Source: Muricea muricata (Eukaryota > Cnidaria > Anthozoa > Malacalcyonacea > Plexauridae). From it: a DNA stretch of 64,000 nt. Shown here piece after piece: positions 1 through 9,500 of the stretch; within the stretch, counting starts at the first letter, position 1; the number at the start of each line of letters is the position of its first letter. A model generated the notes under the pieces. The model ran no database searches, was not told the origin of the DNA, and was given only the letters and a program-made list of their open reading frames with translations. Both the position numbers and the translations under genes were made by a program. The stretch covers positions 39,433,318-39,497,317 of the forward strand of contig OY979716.1 of NCBI GenBank assembly GCA_963855995.1, written 5' to 3'.

Positions 1-858
1 GGTCGAGGGAGACAGCGACAAAAGCGATGGTTATGTTTGTTCACGTGTCTTGCGACGAGGGCTATCCATTTGGAAATGGCTTGGGCACTGGACACCGAGA
101 GTTTTCTAAATTGTTTCACTCGTTTCACTAGTCGACGTGGTGTTCCATCTGAAGATACCAGCGATAATGGAAGTAATTTCGTGGGGGCTGTAAATGAATT
201 ACGTGATTTGGTGAACCAATTAGATTCACAACGCATTCAGCAGAAGGCAACCCATATGTTCAATAAAGTTACATGGCACTTCAACCCTCCGTTAGCTCCG
301 CACTTCGGAGGAGTACATGAAGCAATGATAAAATCGGCCAAACACGCAATATACGCCGTCTTGGGAAATAGTGACATTCGAGATGAAGAACTGATAACTG
401 CATTTGTCGCGGCTGAAGGCCTACTAAACTCCCGACCATTAACGTATCAGTCATCTGATCCTAAGGATATTACGCCATTAACACCAAACCATTTTCTACA
501 TGGTCAAGTAGGCGGCGAAGTGGCACCAGAATCAGTTGATTGCACTACCTTCAACCTCCGAAATCGTTGGCGACGAGTTCAACAATTACTCAATCAGGTA
601 TGGTCGAGATGGCTAAAAGAATACCTTCCAACGCTAAACAGGCGACCTAAATGGACGGAGATAGTAAAGAACATGAAAGAAGGTGACGTTGTCCTTGCAT
701 TGGAAAATAACCTCCCTAGAGGTCGTTGGCCCTTAGGCCGAATCATCGAGACGTATCCTGGTACAGACGGCCACACGCGAGTAGCCAAAGTCCAGTGTGG
801 AGACAGAACGTTGATCCGTCCAATACACAAGTTGGTGCCGCTGTTCCAAGAAAACTGA
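1..858 (+). CDS. BEL/Pao polyprotein, integrase C-terminal part (partial)
   Basis: The reading frame is open from base 1, so the true start lies upstream. It holds the second half of a retroviral-type integrase core (TCLATRAIHLEMA, SDNGSNFVGA, then PLAPHFGGVHEAMIKSAK with the expected glutamate). This is followed by the conserved BEL/Pao C-terminal domain (LTPNHFLHG, RWRRVQQL, GRWPLGRI) and ends LVPLFQEN. This order is characteristic of the end of BEL/Pao Pol. The stop is followed by a polypurine tract and LTR, as expected. It is treated here as a fossil element part. Confidence 0.9.
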   Translation, partial: GRGRQRQKRWLCLFTCLATRAIHLEMAWALDTESFLNCFTRFTSRRGVPSEDTSDNGSNFVGAVNELRDLVNQLDSQRIQQKATHMFNKVTWHFNPPLAPHFGGVHEAMIKSAKHAIYAVLGNSDIRDEELITAFVAAEGLLNSRPLTYQSSDPKDITPLTPNHFLHGQVGGEVAPESVDCTTFNLRNRWRRVQQLLNQVWSRWLKEYLPTLNRRPKWTEIVKNMKEGDVVLALENNLPRGRWPLGRIIETYPGTDGHTRVAKVQCGDRTLIRPIHKLVPLFQEN

Positions 859-923
859 CAACAACAGTAACATTTTTTACAAGTAGTTTAGAAACGCACT
901 CTACGCAGTGCGGGGAGGGGGAA

Positions 924-1165
924 TGTTATGCAGACATTCAATAGTTTTTAAACTGAACTCCATTATTTGACATTTTTTACCATTGGGCAACCTGTGCGAA
1001 GGAGAGGTTGCTAGGCGACGGGTTTGAGAAGACGTTATTAGTTTCGTCGTTGGGCTTGTTTGCGAGAAATATATTGTTTTAATTTTATTATACTATTTTG
1101 GTTTATGTCATTAAAGTTTTAACACAAAAGAATTCGGGTCTGGAGAACATAGTTTATTAGCCACA
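924..1165 (+). repeat. BEL/Pao 3' LTR (approximate right end)
   Basis: It starts with TGTTATGCAG directly after a purine-rich tract (GCGGGGAGGGGGAA). The right end is placed only roughly, at CA dinucleotides near 1155-1165, because the 5' LTR is outside the window. Confidence 0.6.
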
Positions 1166-1526
1166 AACACCATGTTGCTGCATGTCTTTCATCAGTTGAT
1201 TATCAATTTTCATTGGTAAATAAATCCTCTGTTAATATGCATGTGCAATGAAACAGGCAATGTCATAATTTGATTTAATACATATGTAATCAAACAAATT
1301 GATCAATTTCAATTGGTGTCAATTAAGTAATAAATATTGATTATTGATTAGGGTTGGACTCTGATGATTGTTTTTATTTACTACTGTAAGTATGCCAGGT
1401 CCTACTTTAAGTATCAACAGCTGTAAATGCCCATATATGTTATATGATATTCTGAGTCATATACAAGATATCAACTGGCAGTGGCAACATTATAATGTCT
1501 TTGAAATATTATATCAAAATTCTCAC
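1166..1526. other. No gene recognised
   Basis: A+T-rich spacer between the BEL/Pao LTR and the helicase exon. It holds short runs of a TTGATTAATCAATT-like pattern around 1290-1350 but no coding or repeat structure I can support. Confidence 0.5.
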
Positions 1527-1690
1527 CATTCTTCAACCACATGAGCTTCATCAACAACGATAGCTTTCACAGAAGTTTGGTATACTTGGGATTTAAAATC
1601 TTCTGGAAAATTTTCTTATCCTCCAACAATGCTTCAGGATGAGCGAACATTACCGTACCGTATCTAACGTGGCGGGTCATCAAAATGAGA
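1527..1690 (-). pseudogene. RecQ-like SF2 helicase exon with DEAH box (downstream piece)
   Basis: Read on the minus strand, this holds helicase motif Ia/II sequence of the RecQ-like family that is abundant in cnidarian genomes: VRYGTVMFAHPEALLEDKKI, then VKAIVVDEAHVVEEW with the Walker B DEAH box. It ends at a good splice donor (GTGAGA at 1526-1521). The two parts are in different frames, joined by a one-base shift near 1590, so the exon is decayed. It lies directly against the 5' end of a plus-strand LINE. The N-terminal piece of the same family, same strand and correct order, lies at 25950-26292. One gene split by the LINE nest is the simplest reading; two unrelated fragments is the alternative. 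Confidence 0.75.
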
Positions 1691-2870
1691 GCTCCGATCG
1701 ACCTGATATTGAATTTACCAGATAATAATGCTTTATACTGTGATAAATCGAGCGACAATGATGTGTATGATGTATCTTCAATTAAAAACTATCTTAAGTT
1801 AGCTTGGACCGGTGATCATTTATCATTAAAAACAATGGTAAATAAATATTTGAAACTTGATGGCAAGTGGATATCTTCTGGCGGCGGAAAGAAAATATTG
1901 TACTGTAATAATACCCCTATTATAACTTGGTGGAATAAAAAGAAAATACTTCGTATTGAAGACACCGATAATAGTCTAACTGAGAAATTAATGTCGTCCT
2001 TGTGTTGTCAAAACGCCGTGGCTGATAATGATTTCGACAGCGCTATATGCCCAAGTACTTTTGGTCATGGTGCCGTTGTAAAGAATTATCGGTAGATATG
2101 GAAGGAACTAAACCAGATGTGGCAATAGTTGAATCGAAACATGGCCATGGAAAGAAATTAGCCAAATGAAGTGTGAGGTAAACAACATAGGTAGTCAACT
2201 GGGAAGTATTAATAACATAGTAAACCATCTGGAAGAAGCTAGAGCAGTAATCGACGAACATCATAAATCTACTGAAGTGATAGCGCGCTTGCGAGATGAG
2301 AATGTTCTACTTATCGATACTCTTGATGTCATAACTCGTGAACTAGAAAAATATAGAACCTTTGACATCAAAGAAAACTCTGGCAGCAATAAGTTAAACA
2401 GAAGCTTTGTAGAGGTCGTGACTACAAATGCAAATTACGAGTCAGGAGAGGCCATAGCGAAAATAACAAATAATCGTCATGATAATCATTTGCATCAACT
2501 TGAGACGTCTTCAACGCCCACTGCCAACAATCGTACTCTTACTGTTAAAGACCATTCAAATCACTCAAGTATTACCCCTGACCCAAATATTGTTTCCTCT
2601 CTCACCAAAACACCAAAAAATTCAATCAAGCAGCCATTAGAAATGAATTTACAACTACAGTAGAAGACCAGCCTCCAAAGAGTGACGGAAAAATCAAAAC
2701 AAGTGCACGTCAAATTAATAGAAGTCAAACGCTTAACAAACGAAGCCCGAGAAACATTATCAATAACCTTCCTAACTGCCTTAAATATCAAACCCCCTGT
2801 CCTATAAGGAAAAGAGGCTTTTGTAAAAAAGGTCGAGCATGTGATTTCTTACACCAAAATTTTTTGCCTC
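1685..2870 (+). pseudogene. LINE ORF1 protein, decayed
   Basis: The first frame (1685-2095) begins MRAPIDL, with conserved stretches SIKNYLKLAW and KYLKLDGKW. A second frame (2166-2663) gives a probable coiled-coil region (SINNIVNHLEEARAVIDEH, ARLRDENVLLIDTLD). A third frame near 2785-2870 encodes a CCCH finger (C-x7-C-x5-C-x3-H). ORF1 proteins of CR1/L2-like LINEs bind RNA and are thought to chaperone it. At least two frame changes separate the parts, so no intact protein is made. The layout, just upstream of the endonuclease of the same element, supports the call. Confidence 0.65.
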
Positions 2871-3147
2871 CCAATGTTAAACAAAGTACCAACATAAATT
2901 CAATGGGCTTTCATCCCCTTCCCACCCCAACTCCAACCTAATGTGAATCAACCCTTTTTTCCCCTGGATTTCCTTCCTTTCGAACACCCAGCATATTACC
3001 CCCGTTTTCGCCAATACCCATACCCGCCACCTCTGATGTCATTGCCGACGGTGCACCTTAAGGAAGAATTATGACATAGACCCCACAGAAACAGCTACAA
3101 GGCGATCTAATTTCAAATTTGTACCAGGAATAGTCCTTTGAAATGTA

Positions 3148-3900
3148 ATGTCAATTACCCCGAAAGTCGACGAAATAAGATTCGTTGTATTAGATCTAAA
3201 AATTGACATTGCTGCGTTTACAGAAACATGGCTCAGATATTCAATCCAAGATAATATTATTGATATACCAGGCTACAAAATATATCGAAAGGACCGTTAT
3301 GGTGGGTTACATGGCGGTGTGGGACGGAATTCGCACTACAATTTTAAACGATTTTCATCTCCCAACTCTTGAAGTTTTGTGGATAAAACTAAGACCCAAA
3401 AGGTTACCCCGTGGTATACCTAGCATCATTGTAGGAACAATTTACCACCCACCATCATCAGACAATCAAGCTATTATTAATAATCTTATTGAAACGCTTA
3501 CCAGTATTGAAGCTAATAACCCCAACTGTGGCATTATAGTCATGGGCGATTTAAATAGACTAAATACCTCCCATATTAATTGCCAATTTAAATTAAAACA
3601 GCTGGTGAAATTCAGCACCAGAGGAAGGCATACTCTTGATGTTATACTAACAAACCTAAGTCAGTTTTATGATCAGCCTGAAAAACTCCCTCCTTTCGGT
3701 CTATCTGACCACTTTACCATTAAAGTTCTTCCAATGATAAGGTCAAAGAGATCGGATAACATTAAAATTTTGCACACCAGAGATACGAGTGAAAGCAGTA
3801 AAATAGCAATTGGTAGAGTTTTATCCGGCATCGACTGGTCTTGTTTGCATAATCTAAGAACCTGTGATGATAAATTTGCCTTCTTCAATGATGTTCTTCC
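3148..3900 (+). pseudogene. LINE ORF2, APE-type endonuclease domain
   Basis: Two overlapping frames (from 3148 and to 3900) together show an apurinic-type endonuclease as used by CR1/L2 LINEs: DIAAFTETWL, the IPGYKIYRKDRYGG block, TIYHPPSS, VMGDLN, then LDVILTN and a terminal LSDHF. The catalytic D and H motifs (GDLN, SDHF) are present. One frameshift lies in the overlap around 3310-3370. The frame stops at the left end of the Harbinger inserted at 3901 and resumes at 15448. Confidence 0.85.
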
Positions 3901-3972
3901 GGGGCCGGTTGTATCAAAGGCGTTTAAGTCACTAACCACCGTTTAAGTCACTATCCGCTGGATAAAATTTAA

Positions 3973-4179
3973 AGTGCATATGTCACAAATACCATTTTTT
4001 CTTCAAAAATCGGCCGTGGCGAGACAATTCGAATGATATATGTCTTACCTGCAACGGATAAATACTTCCAGAGATATTTTAGCTCAAACATGCCAAAAAA
4101 TACAGTTTCTTAAAACGTGGCCGGGAGAAAAGGGTCTGAGTACGAATCGCCGCTGTGACGTCAAAGAAGTAACCAAAAT
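3973..4179 (+). repeat. Kolobok left terminal inverted repeat
   Basis: It matches the reverse complement of 11925-12102 along its length. A block at about 4003-4030 (containing CGGCCGTGGCGAGAC) is absent from the right copy, and there are a few base changes. The probable 5' leader of the P2X7-like gene starts in or beside it. Confidence 0.95.
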
Positions 4180-4255
4180 TTTCACAGCACGTGTTTTTCT
4201 ACAACATCGCGAGAGCCGAGCCTACAAAAAATTACAATTTCTGTTGTTTCTTAAA

Positions 4256-5956
4256 ATGTCTGCTTCCGAATCTTACTCTGACGATAGTTCGACATCGTAT
4301 GACTCCGATGTGGATACAAGCGAGGAGTACGAGCTAGAAGTGGAAGAATATGACTCGCCTTCAGAGAAAGAGTCGCAACAAGAAGTACCGACTCAGGCTC
4401 AAGCAGACTGCAATGATCAAAATAGTGCTGGAGCAGTGTTTGTTCCTTACGAGGAAGAGCCTATAGCAGATGGTGATTGGGTTGAGCGATACGAAGCAGA
4501 AAAAGAGACCGCGAGAATTCACTTGGAGGAACTCCAAGAACGTTTAGACGGAACGATTCCGACAAGTAAATGGTAAATACAAAATATATTTTATGCCATG
4601 TCACATTGGCTCGTGTTTGCACTTTTATAGACTTTGTACAGATTTGAATAAATAGTATGTTTTTTATTTAAAATACTTAAATTGTAGGTGCAAGTGTAAC
4701 AACTGCGACACAAGTCTGTTACAGAACGAATGCGAAACTCAATGTTGTCAGGAAATTGATCGATGCACCAAGGCATTGAGTTCCGATGATGTCCTACAAG
4801 ACGTCGAAATACCCCCTACTTGTTTTCTCAATCACCCAGGGTTTAGAATCAATTGCTTGGAGAAATGGTCCTTAAAAATGGCTGTACCAAAATACAAAAC
4901 AAAAATTGGAAAAAGATATCGCCAAAAAGGATCAGAAGAAACGTGAGTTTTTTCACTATAAATCTGCTTTTTACAATGGGCCATCTATTTAAAAATCACC
5001 CCCTGTGCACGAGTTCAGTAAAATTTGAACCTCCACAAAGTAAAAAGAAAAAAAAATCAAAGTGCTGACCCCCCCTCCCCCTCTTCAAATTGAGAAATGT
5101 TTGCCTTACTCATCAAAAAACCCCACAAAAGATCAAAGGATGACAATGCACACAGCCCCTAAGAAACAATTTTTCCAAACCCCCTTGGAAATTTTAGTCC
5201 ACACTGGGTGAGGGTGTACATTAAATGGAATGACCCAATTTTACTTTACATAGCAACTCAAAATAACAAAAATCTGCTATTTGTCCTTGGTATCTGACAA
5301 ACTATGTAGAATACACCCTTTCAATAATTACATCATTTGGCCTGGGAGCTTTGCTTTAGTGGATCATGAACCAATAACAATATGTGTGATGTAATTATTG
5401 AAAGGGTGTATTGAATTGAAATTAACAAATATAAAAGATTTTCTGTGTTGATATACAGTTATATCAACATAGTGGAAATTGGGAAAACTCTAAGTTGTGT
5501 GAAAACACTCCGCCTAGAAATTTTGCGAAAACACTCCACGGGCAGAGTGTTTGTCACACAATTTTGAGTTTTCCCAGTTTCCACTTGTGTTGATATAACT
5601 ATATATATATATATTAACACAAAAAAAGTTTTATAATATAGCACAAAAAAATGTAAAGAAAGAAATTTTCCGACGTTTCTCTGTTGACATTGAGTTATGT
5701 TAACACAGCTCTTAGCCAATCAGCGTTCAGAATTTACAAATGCTATATTATAATATATAATCATGAATTTGAATATTTTTACTTTCATTTTAGATTCTTT
5801 CGCTCAATAGCATACCGTGAATTCTCACAGCTTGTGTATGGTGTGTTGGGTCGGCTGCGAATACCCCTGCCGGCTTGTGCATACCATGCAATTCGAACAA
5901 AATTCCCACCGGGAGACAAGGAATTAACTGGATTTGATGAAGATGTATCAGATTAA
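4256..5956 (+). CDS. P2X7-ballast-domain protein carried by Kolobok
   Basis: Three exons, 4256-4572, 4688-4942 and 5794-5956, give 244 residues with all junctions in frame (GT-AG). The ATG at 4256 follows the left inverted repeat. Residues 1-60 are very acidic and serine-rich (SDDSSTSYDSDVDTSEEYE), and a short helical charged stretch follows. The rest matches the cytoplasmic ballast domain of the P2X7 receptor: W-C-x-C-x2-C (exon 1/2 junction), CETQCCQEI, CFLNHPGF, then IAYREF, YGVLGR, RIPLPAC, AIRTKFP and TGF. The metal-binding cysteines are in place. There is no channel part and no membrane segment, so this is not a receptor. In P2X7 this domain binds zinc ions and guanine nucleotide; its role here is unknown. 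No stop or frameshift is seen. Confidence 0.85.
5314..5408. mobile_element. 95-bp MITE with CACCCTTT ends, TA target site
   Basis: It begins CACCCTTTCAATAATTACAT and ends with the inverted copy, flanked by TA on both sides, in intron 2 of the P2X7-like gene. It shares its terminal CACCCTTT and TA target with the 176-bp element at 10523-10698, suggesting one Tc1/mariner-like family. Confidence 0.65.
5457..5602. repeat. Foldback element (about 146 bp hairpin)
   Basis: The left arm (TATATCAACATAGTGGAAAT) is matched by an inverted right arm ending near 5602, covering about 60 bp each side with few mismatches. It lies in intron 2 of the P2X7-like gene. Confidence 0.7.
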
Positions 5957-6074
5957 TAAGAAATTGTTAAATGAAATTAATTAAGGACTATTCATTATTA
6001 ATAAAGTATTTTAAAAGCACATTATATTCTTCAGAATTATGGCAATTGGAAAAGAACACCAAACACAATAAAAT

Positions 6075-6306
6075 TAAAAAAATTATTAGCTAACGTTTCA
6101 CTGTTTATAATACAACATCTTCAGAACAACCTAAATGAATATGCAGGGTATGTTGTGTATGTACTATTTACAAATAATGGTTTAATATTACAAAAATATT
6201 TGTAAATACTATTATTTGTAAATATATATATCATATATACTCTTTAAATTCACTTGCTCTGAAGATGTTGTATTGTAAACAACAAAATGTTGGCTAATAC
6301 TTTTTT
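6075..6306. repeat. Inverted pair of Penelope-type terminal motifs
   Basis: Minus-strand 6075-6125 and plus-strand 6250-6306 share CTGAAGATGTTGTATT followed by a GTTAGC or GTTGGC block. The minus copy has CTGAAGA then GAAAC, the core pattern of hammerhead ribozymes found in Penelope-like elements; the plus copy lacks GAAA. A similar motif lies at 56530-56595. It sits between the two Kolobok genes, tail to tail. Confidence 0.5.
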
Positions 6307-6549
6307 TTTACTTTAAAGTTATTTGCTTTGCTCTGCTCTTCATCTTTAAATCATTAGATATGTTGGGCCAGACAAGGTATAAAGTAATTCCTAAATGGCT
6401 ATATAGCCTATATTATCTATTACACAGTACCAGCAATATCAAGATAGTGTGACCAGTTGGCATGACAGTATATTATAACAGTATATTATATAATGAACTG
6501 TCACCATAGAAAAATATTTCAATTGCATTTTTTTAGATATATGTGTACA

Positions 6550-9500
6550 TTAGTTTGGGTTTTGTTGATTCCGTGGGCAATCAACCACATTTTTGTGGCC
6601 CTTCATGGGATGGTGACACAAACTGCAATGAGGTTTTGCCCGTTGATTTGGTGTTGCTGTGGTCTCCTCAACTTGAGATACTAAATAAGTGAAAGAAACA
6701 TTAGATGATTTACATATGTGTTATAATAATAAAAGTTTGTTTATTTATAACAAGATGTGTGCAATATACCATATATTTATTTTTCAAACCTGTTGATGTA
6801 GGAGGGATATCTTCCACAACCATAGCTCTCCTATCCTTTCTTTTCTTTATGGCCTCATCTCGTGGTTGCTTGGTCAGCATTGTGTTCATTGGCTCAGGAG
6901 TAATCTTCTTCAATTTGTCCTTCTCTTCCTCAAGGTTGCCTCTCCTTTGAGCATCCAGGAAGGTTTGATACATCTCTTCAACATAGCCTGATCAGAGAAT
7001 GAAATTTATTATATATACCTAAACTGTTGATTTAAAAATATTTACTGCTATTTGCTCATAAAAATTATCTGATTGCTGTACATAAAAAAATCTGCCCAGC
7101 TGTCAAAAACTTTTGCAATTTGAGCATAAATGCTCTCCCTTCATCAACTAAAAATATGACCTCCAGAACCACATACTTACAAAAGTTTGCAGCAACTTTT
7201 ACATCCCGGACGGTAGCTTCACCATTCTTGAATTTGGGGTAGACCACCACAAGCTGCTCTGAACCATCTGAATTTGTTACCACTTTCCTGTTCAGGTTGT
7301 GGTTGAAGTGAACTGCTGCAATAATGTGCCTAACATTAAGAAAGTGTGAATATATATTATTTAAATATGATCTTTAAAATGTAAACTAAAGATTTAGTGT
7401 AGCCATTGCCATATTTATACTAGGATATAGGTATATCCATACCTCACAGACAATAGACCATATGCATAATGACGTCATAAGGCTCGATTCCCGCAAGGAA
7501 TGCAGGTCTTAGTAATCATTGCCCGGGAAAGTTTTGCTATTGGCCATTTTGATTGTTTAATTTTTTATTAGCCATTATTGGCCATTTTGATTGTTTAATT
7601 TAGCACAGGGCAGCCGAGATAATTAACGGGCCATGGACAAAATATTTTCTGTGGGCCCCTAATACTATACTAACTACCTTCTGAATATTTGGTTTTCTCA
7701 ATATTTCAGGGGCCTGGGGCAAATTGACCCCCCCCCCCCCCGCACCACTGCAATAACTTTTTATGTGTGAATATGATATATATGCACAATTACCTAATAT
7801 ACATGCCAGGATAGGAATAAGCAATCATCTTTGGTGCGAACTGGTTCAACACTGAGTGAAACCCCTCGACACAGCTTGTTTGGGATAAAGGAGATGCTTT
7901 CTGGATTCCTTTCTTTAACCTCTTGTTTTTCAATGCCTTACAAACTTTCTCATACACAACAGATTCTAAAATATACACAAATGATATTTTTGTCTTTATA
8001 ATGTTAACACTCTGTGGTGACAGTCTGTGTCTACAAAACCTGTTTTATGACAAAATGCAAACAGGCAATGTGGTGCAACCAAAATGTGCACCTAAATAGT
8101 TTTCACAATGCCAGATATCATCAATATTATCAGAACAATTACTTACTGTCATTAAGCCACTCCCTGTGTTCAATGTCACCATGTGCACAGCTGTCAAAAA
8201 TAGGGTCATCAAGGTTTTTGTGTTTGTCAATAATATGGCCAAGAAAGGACACAAATTTAGCCAATATGACTCTTCCATCACCAGATGAAGTTGAGGTAGC
8301 ACTCCAGGATAGATGGTTCTCACAGGGGCGAATCCAGGGTTGCATCTCCTCACAGTCATTTTCTTTTCCAATCTTTGATAGCACTTTTCGAATTTCTATG
8401 ATTAATAAATGATATTAAATTTATCACAAGTATCGATTAACACAAGTATCGATTAACCACTGAGAAAGTACCGTAGAATCGGCCCATGTAAGGTAATCCA
8501 TGCACTCATTGGATTCTGGATTCCACTCTTTGGACTCTAGTTTCCAGTACTTGAATTTCGGATTCCAGAATGGCTGTGGATTCTGGATTCCAGGAAATTG
8601 GCTGAGAATAATGATTCCAAATTCCTCCGATGTTTGGATTCTGGATTGCAAAGCTATTAAAAGTCAGATTCTGGATTACTGTACATGGGGGAAGTAGAAA
8701 GATAACATATTTTGCAACATACTTTTTCTCAAGTGCCAAAGGTCAAAGTAGTGCTTCACTTTAAGCTTTTCCCTCATATGTTTCGCTATGGAAGTATGGC
8801 GGTCAGTGACAAGTGTGTCATATGTTATTCCACAATTATTGATATATTCCATACAATGCTGAAATGCCACTATACTCCATTGCCTGACTACTTCCTGCTT
8901 CGTTCCTCTAATGTGGACACAAAACATTGAAATTATGTTATGAAAAACTCGAATAAAAATTTAGTTTCAAATATTTAGTTTCAAACCTGCACTATATTGA
9001 AGTGTAATATACATGGAGATGTGCAGCAGAATATTGTGTAAGCACAATACTTTGCACTATGCCCCATGCTATCGTGCCTTCCATCTCCTGCCATAACCAG
9101 TGGTTCTTTGTTTTGTTTAAGTTTGTCAACGAGATGGCTTTGGTAGTTTTTCCAGTGCAGTGAAATGGCTGGAAACAGCTTATTCTAAAACAGTTTATGA
9201 AAAACAATATGTTGTATGAATCACCATTCAAGGGAACTGATCTGTTTGACTAATGATGAGAACATATACAGGGCTTCAAATTTGCAGTACTTATCCCAAT
9301 ACCCACTACTGTCAGTCTACTGGAAATCACATGTTCAGTATCCAATGGGATGTTGAATGTTATTGTATCTTCAAGTAGTAATTATATTATCAAATTGCTG
9401 TGTTTCTGCTATTTAATCTGCTCACAATACTGTAATAGGATTATCTATTATCCAAATATGGGGTACTAGATTTCCTGGGTGGATACCAGATTTCAAGTTG

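Larger units (their letters stand above)
1..1165 (+). mobile_element. BEL/Pao LTR element, 3' end (fossil, cut by window edge)
   Basis: This is the 3' end of a BEL/Pao-type LTR retrotransposon whose 5' part lies outside the window. The parts seen are the integrase region (1-858), a polypurine tract (about 909-923) and the start of a 3' LTR at 924 (TGTTATGCAG). The LTR appears to run to about 1155-1165; no second LTR is in the window to fix that end. The visible part looks well kept and shows no obvious break, but the element as seen is incomplete. The family call rests on the integrase C-terminal half and its downstream domain. Confidence 0.85.

Noticed and set aside
4040-4255. Upstream extension of the P2X7-like frame into the inverted repeat
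   Set aside because: The frame is open but lies in the end repeat, whose other copy is not open. The ATG at 4256, beginning the acidic head, is the better start.
8500-8740. Overlapping ORFs on both strands
   Set aside because: All run through the GGATTCTGG repeat inside a transposase intron and have no family motif.
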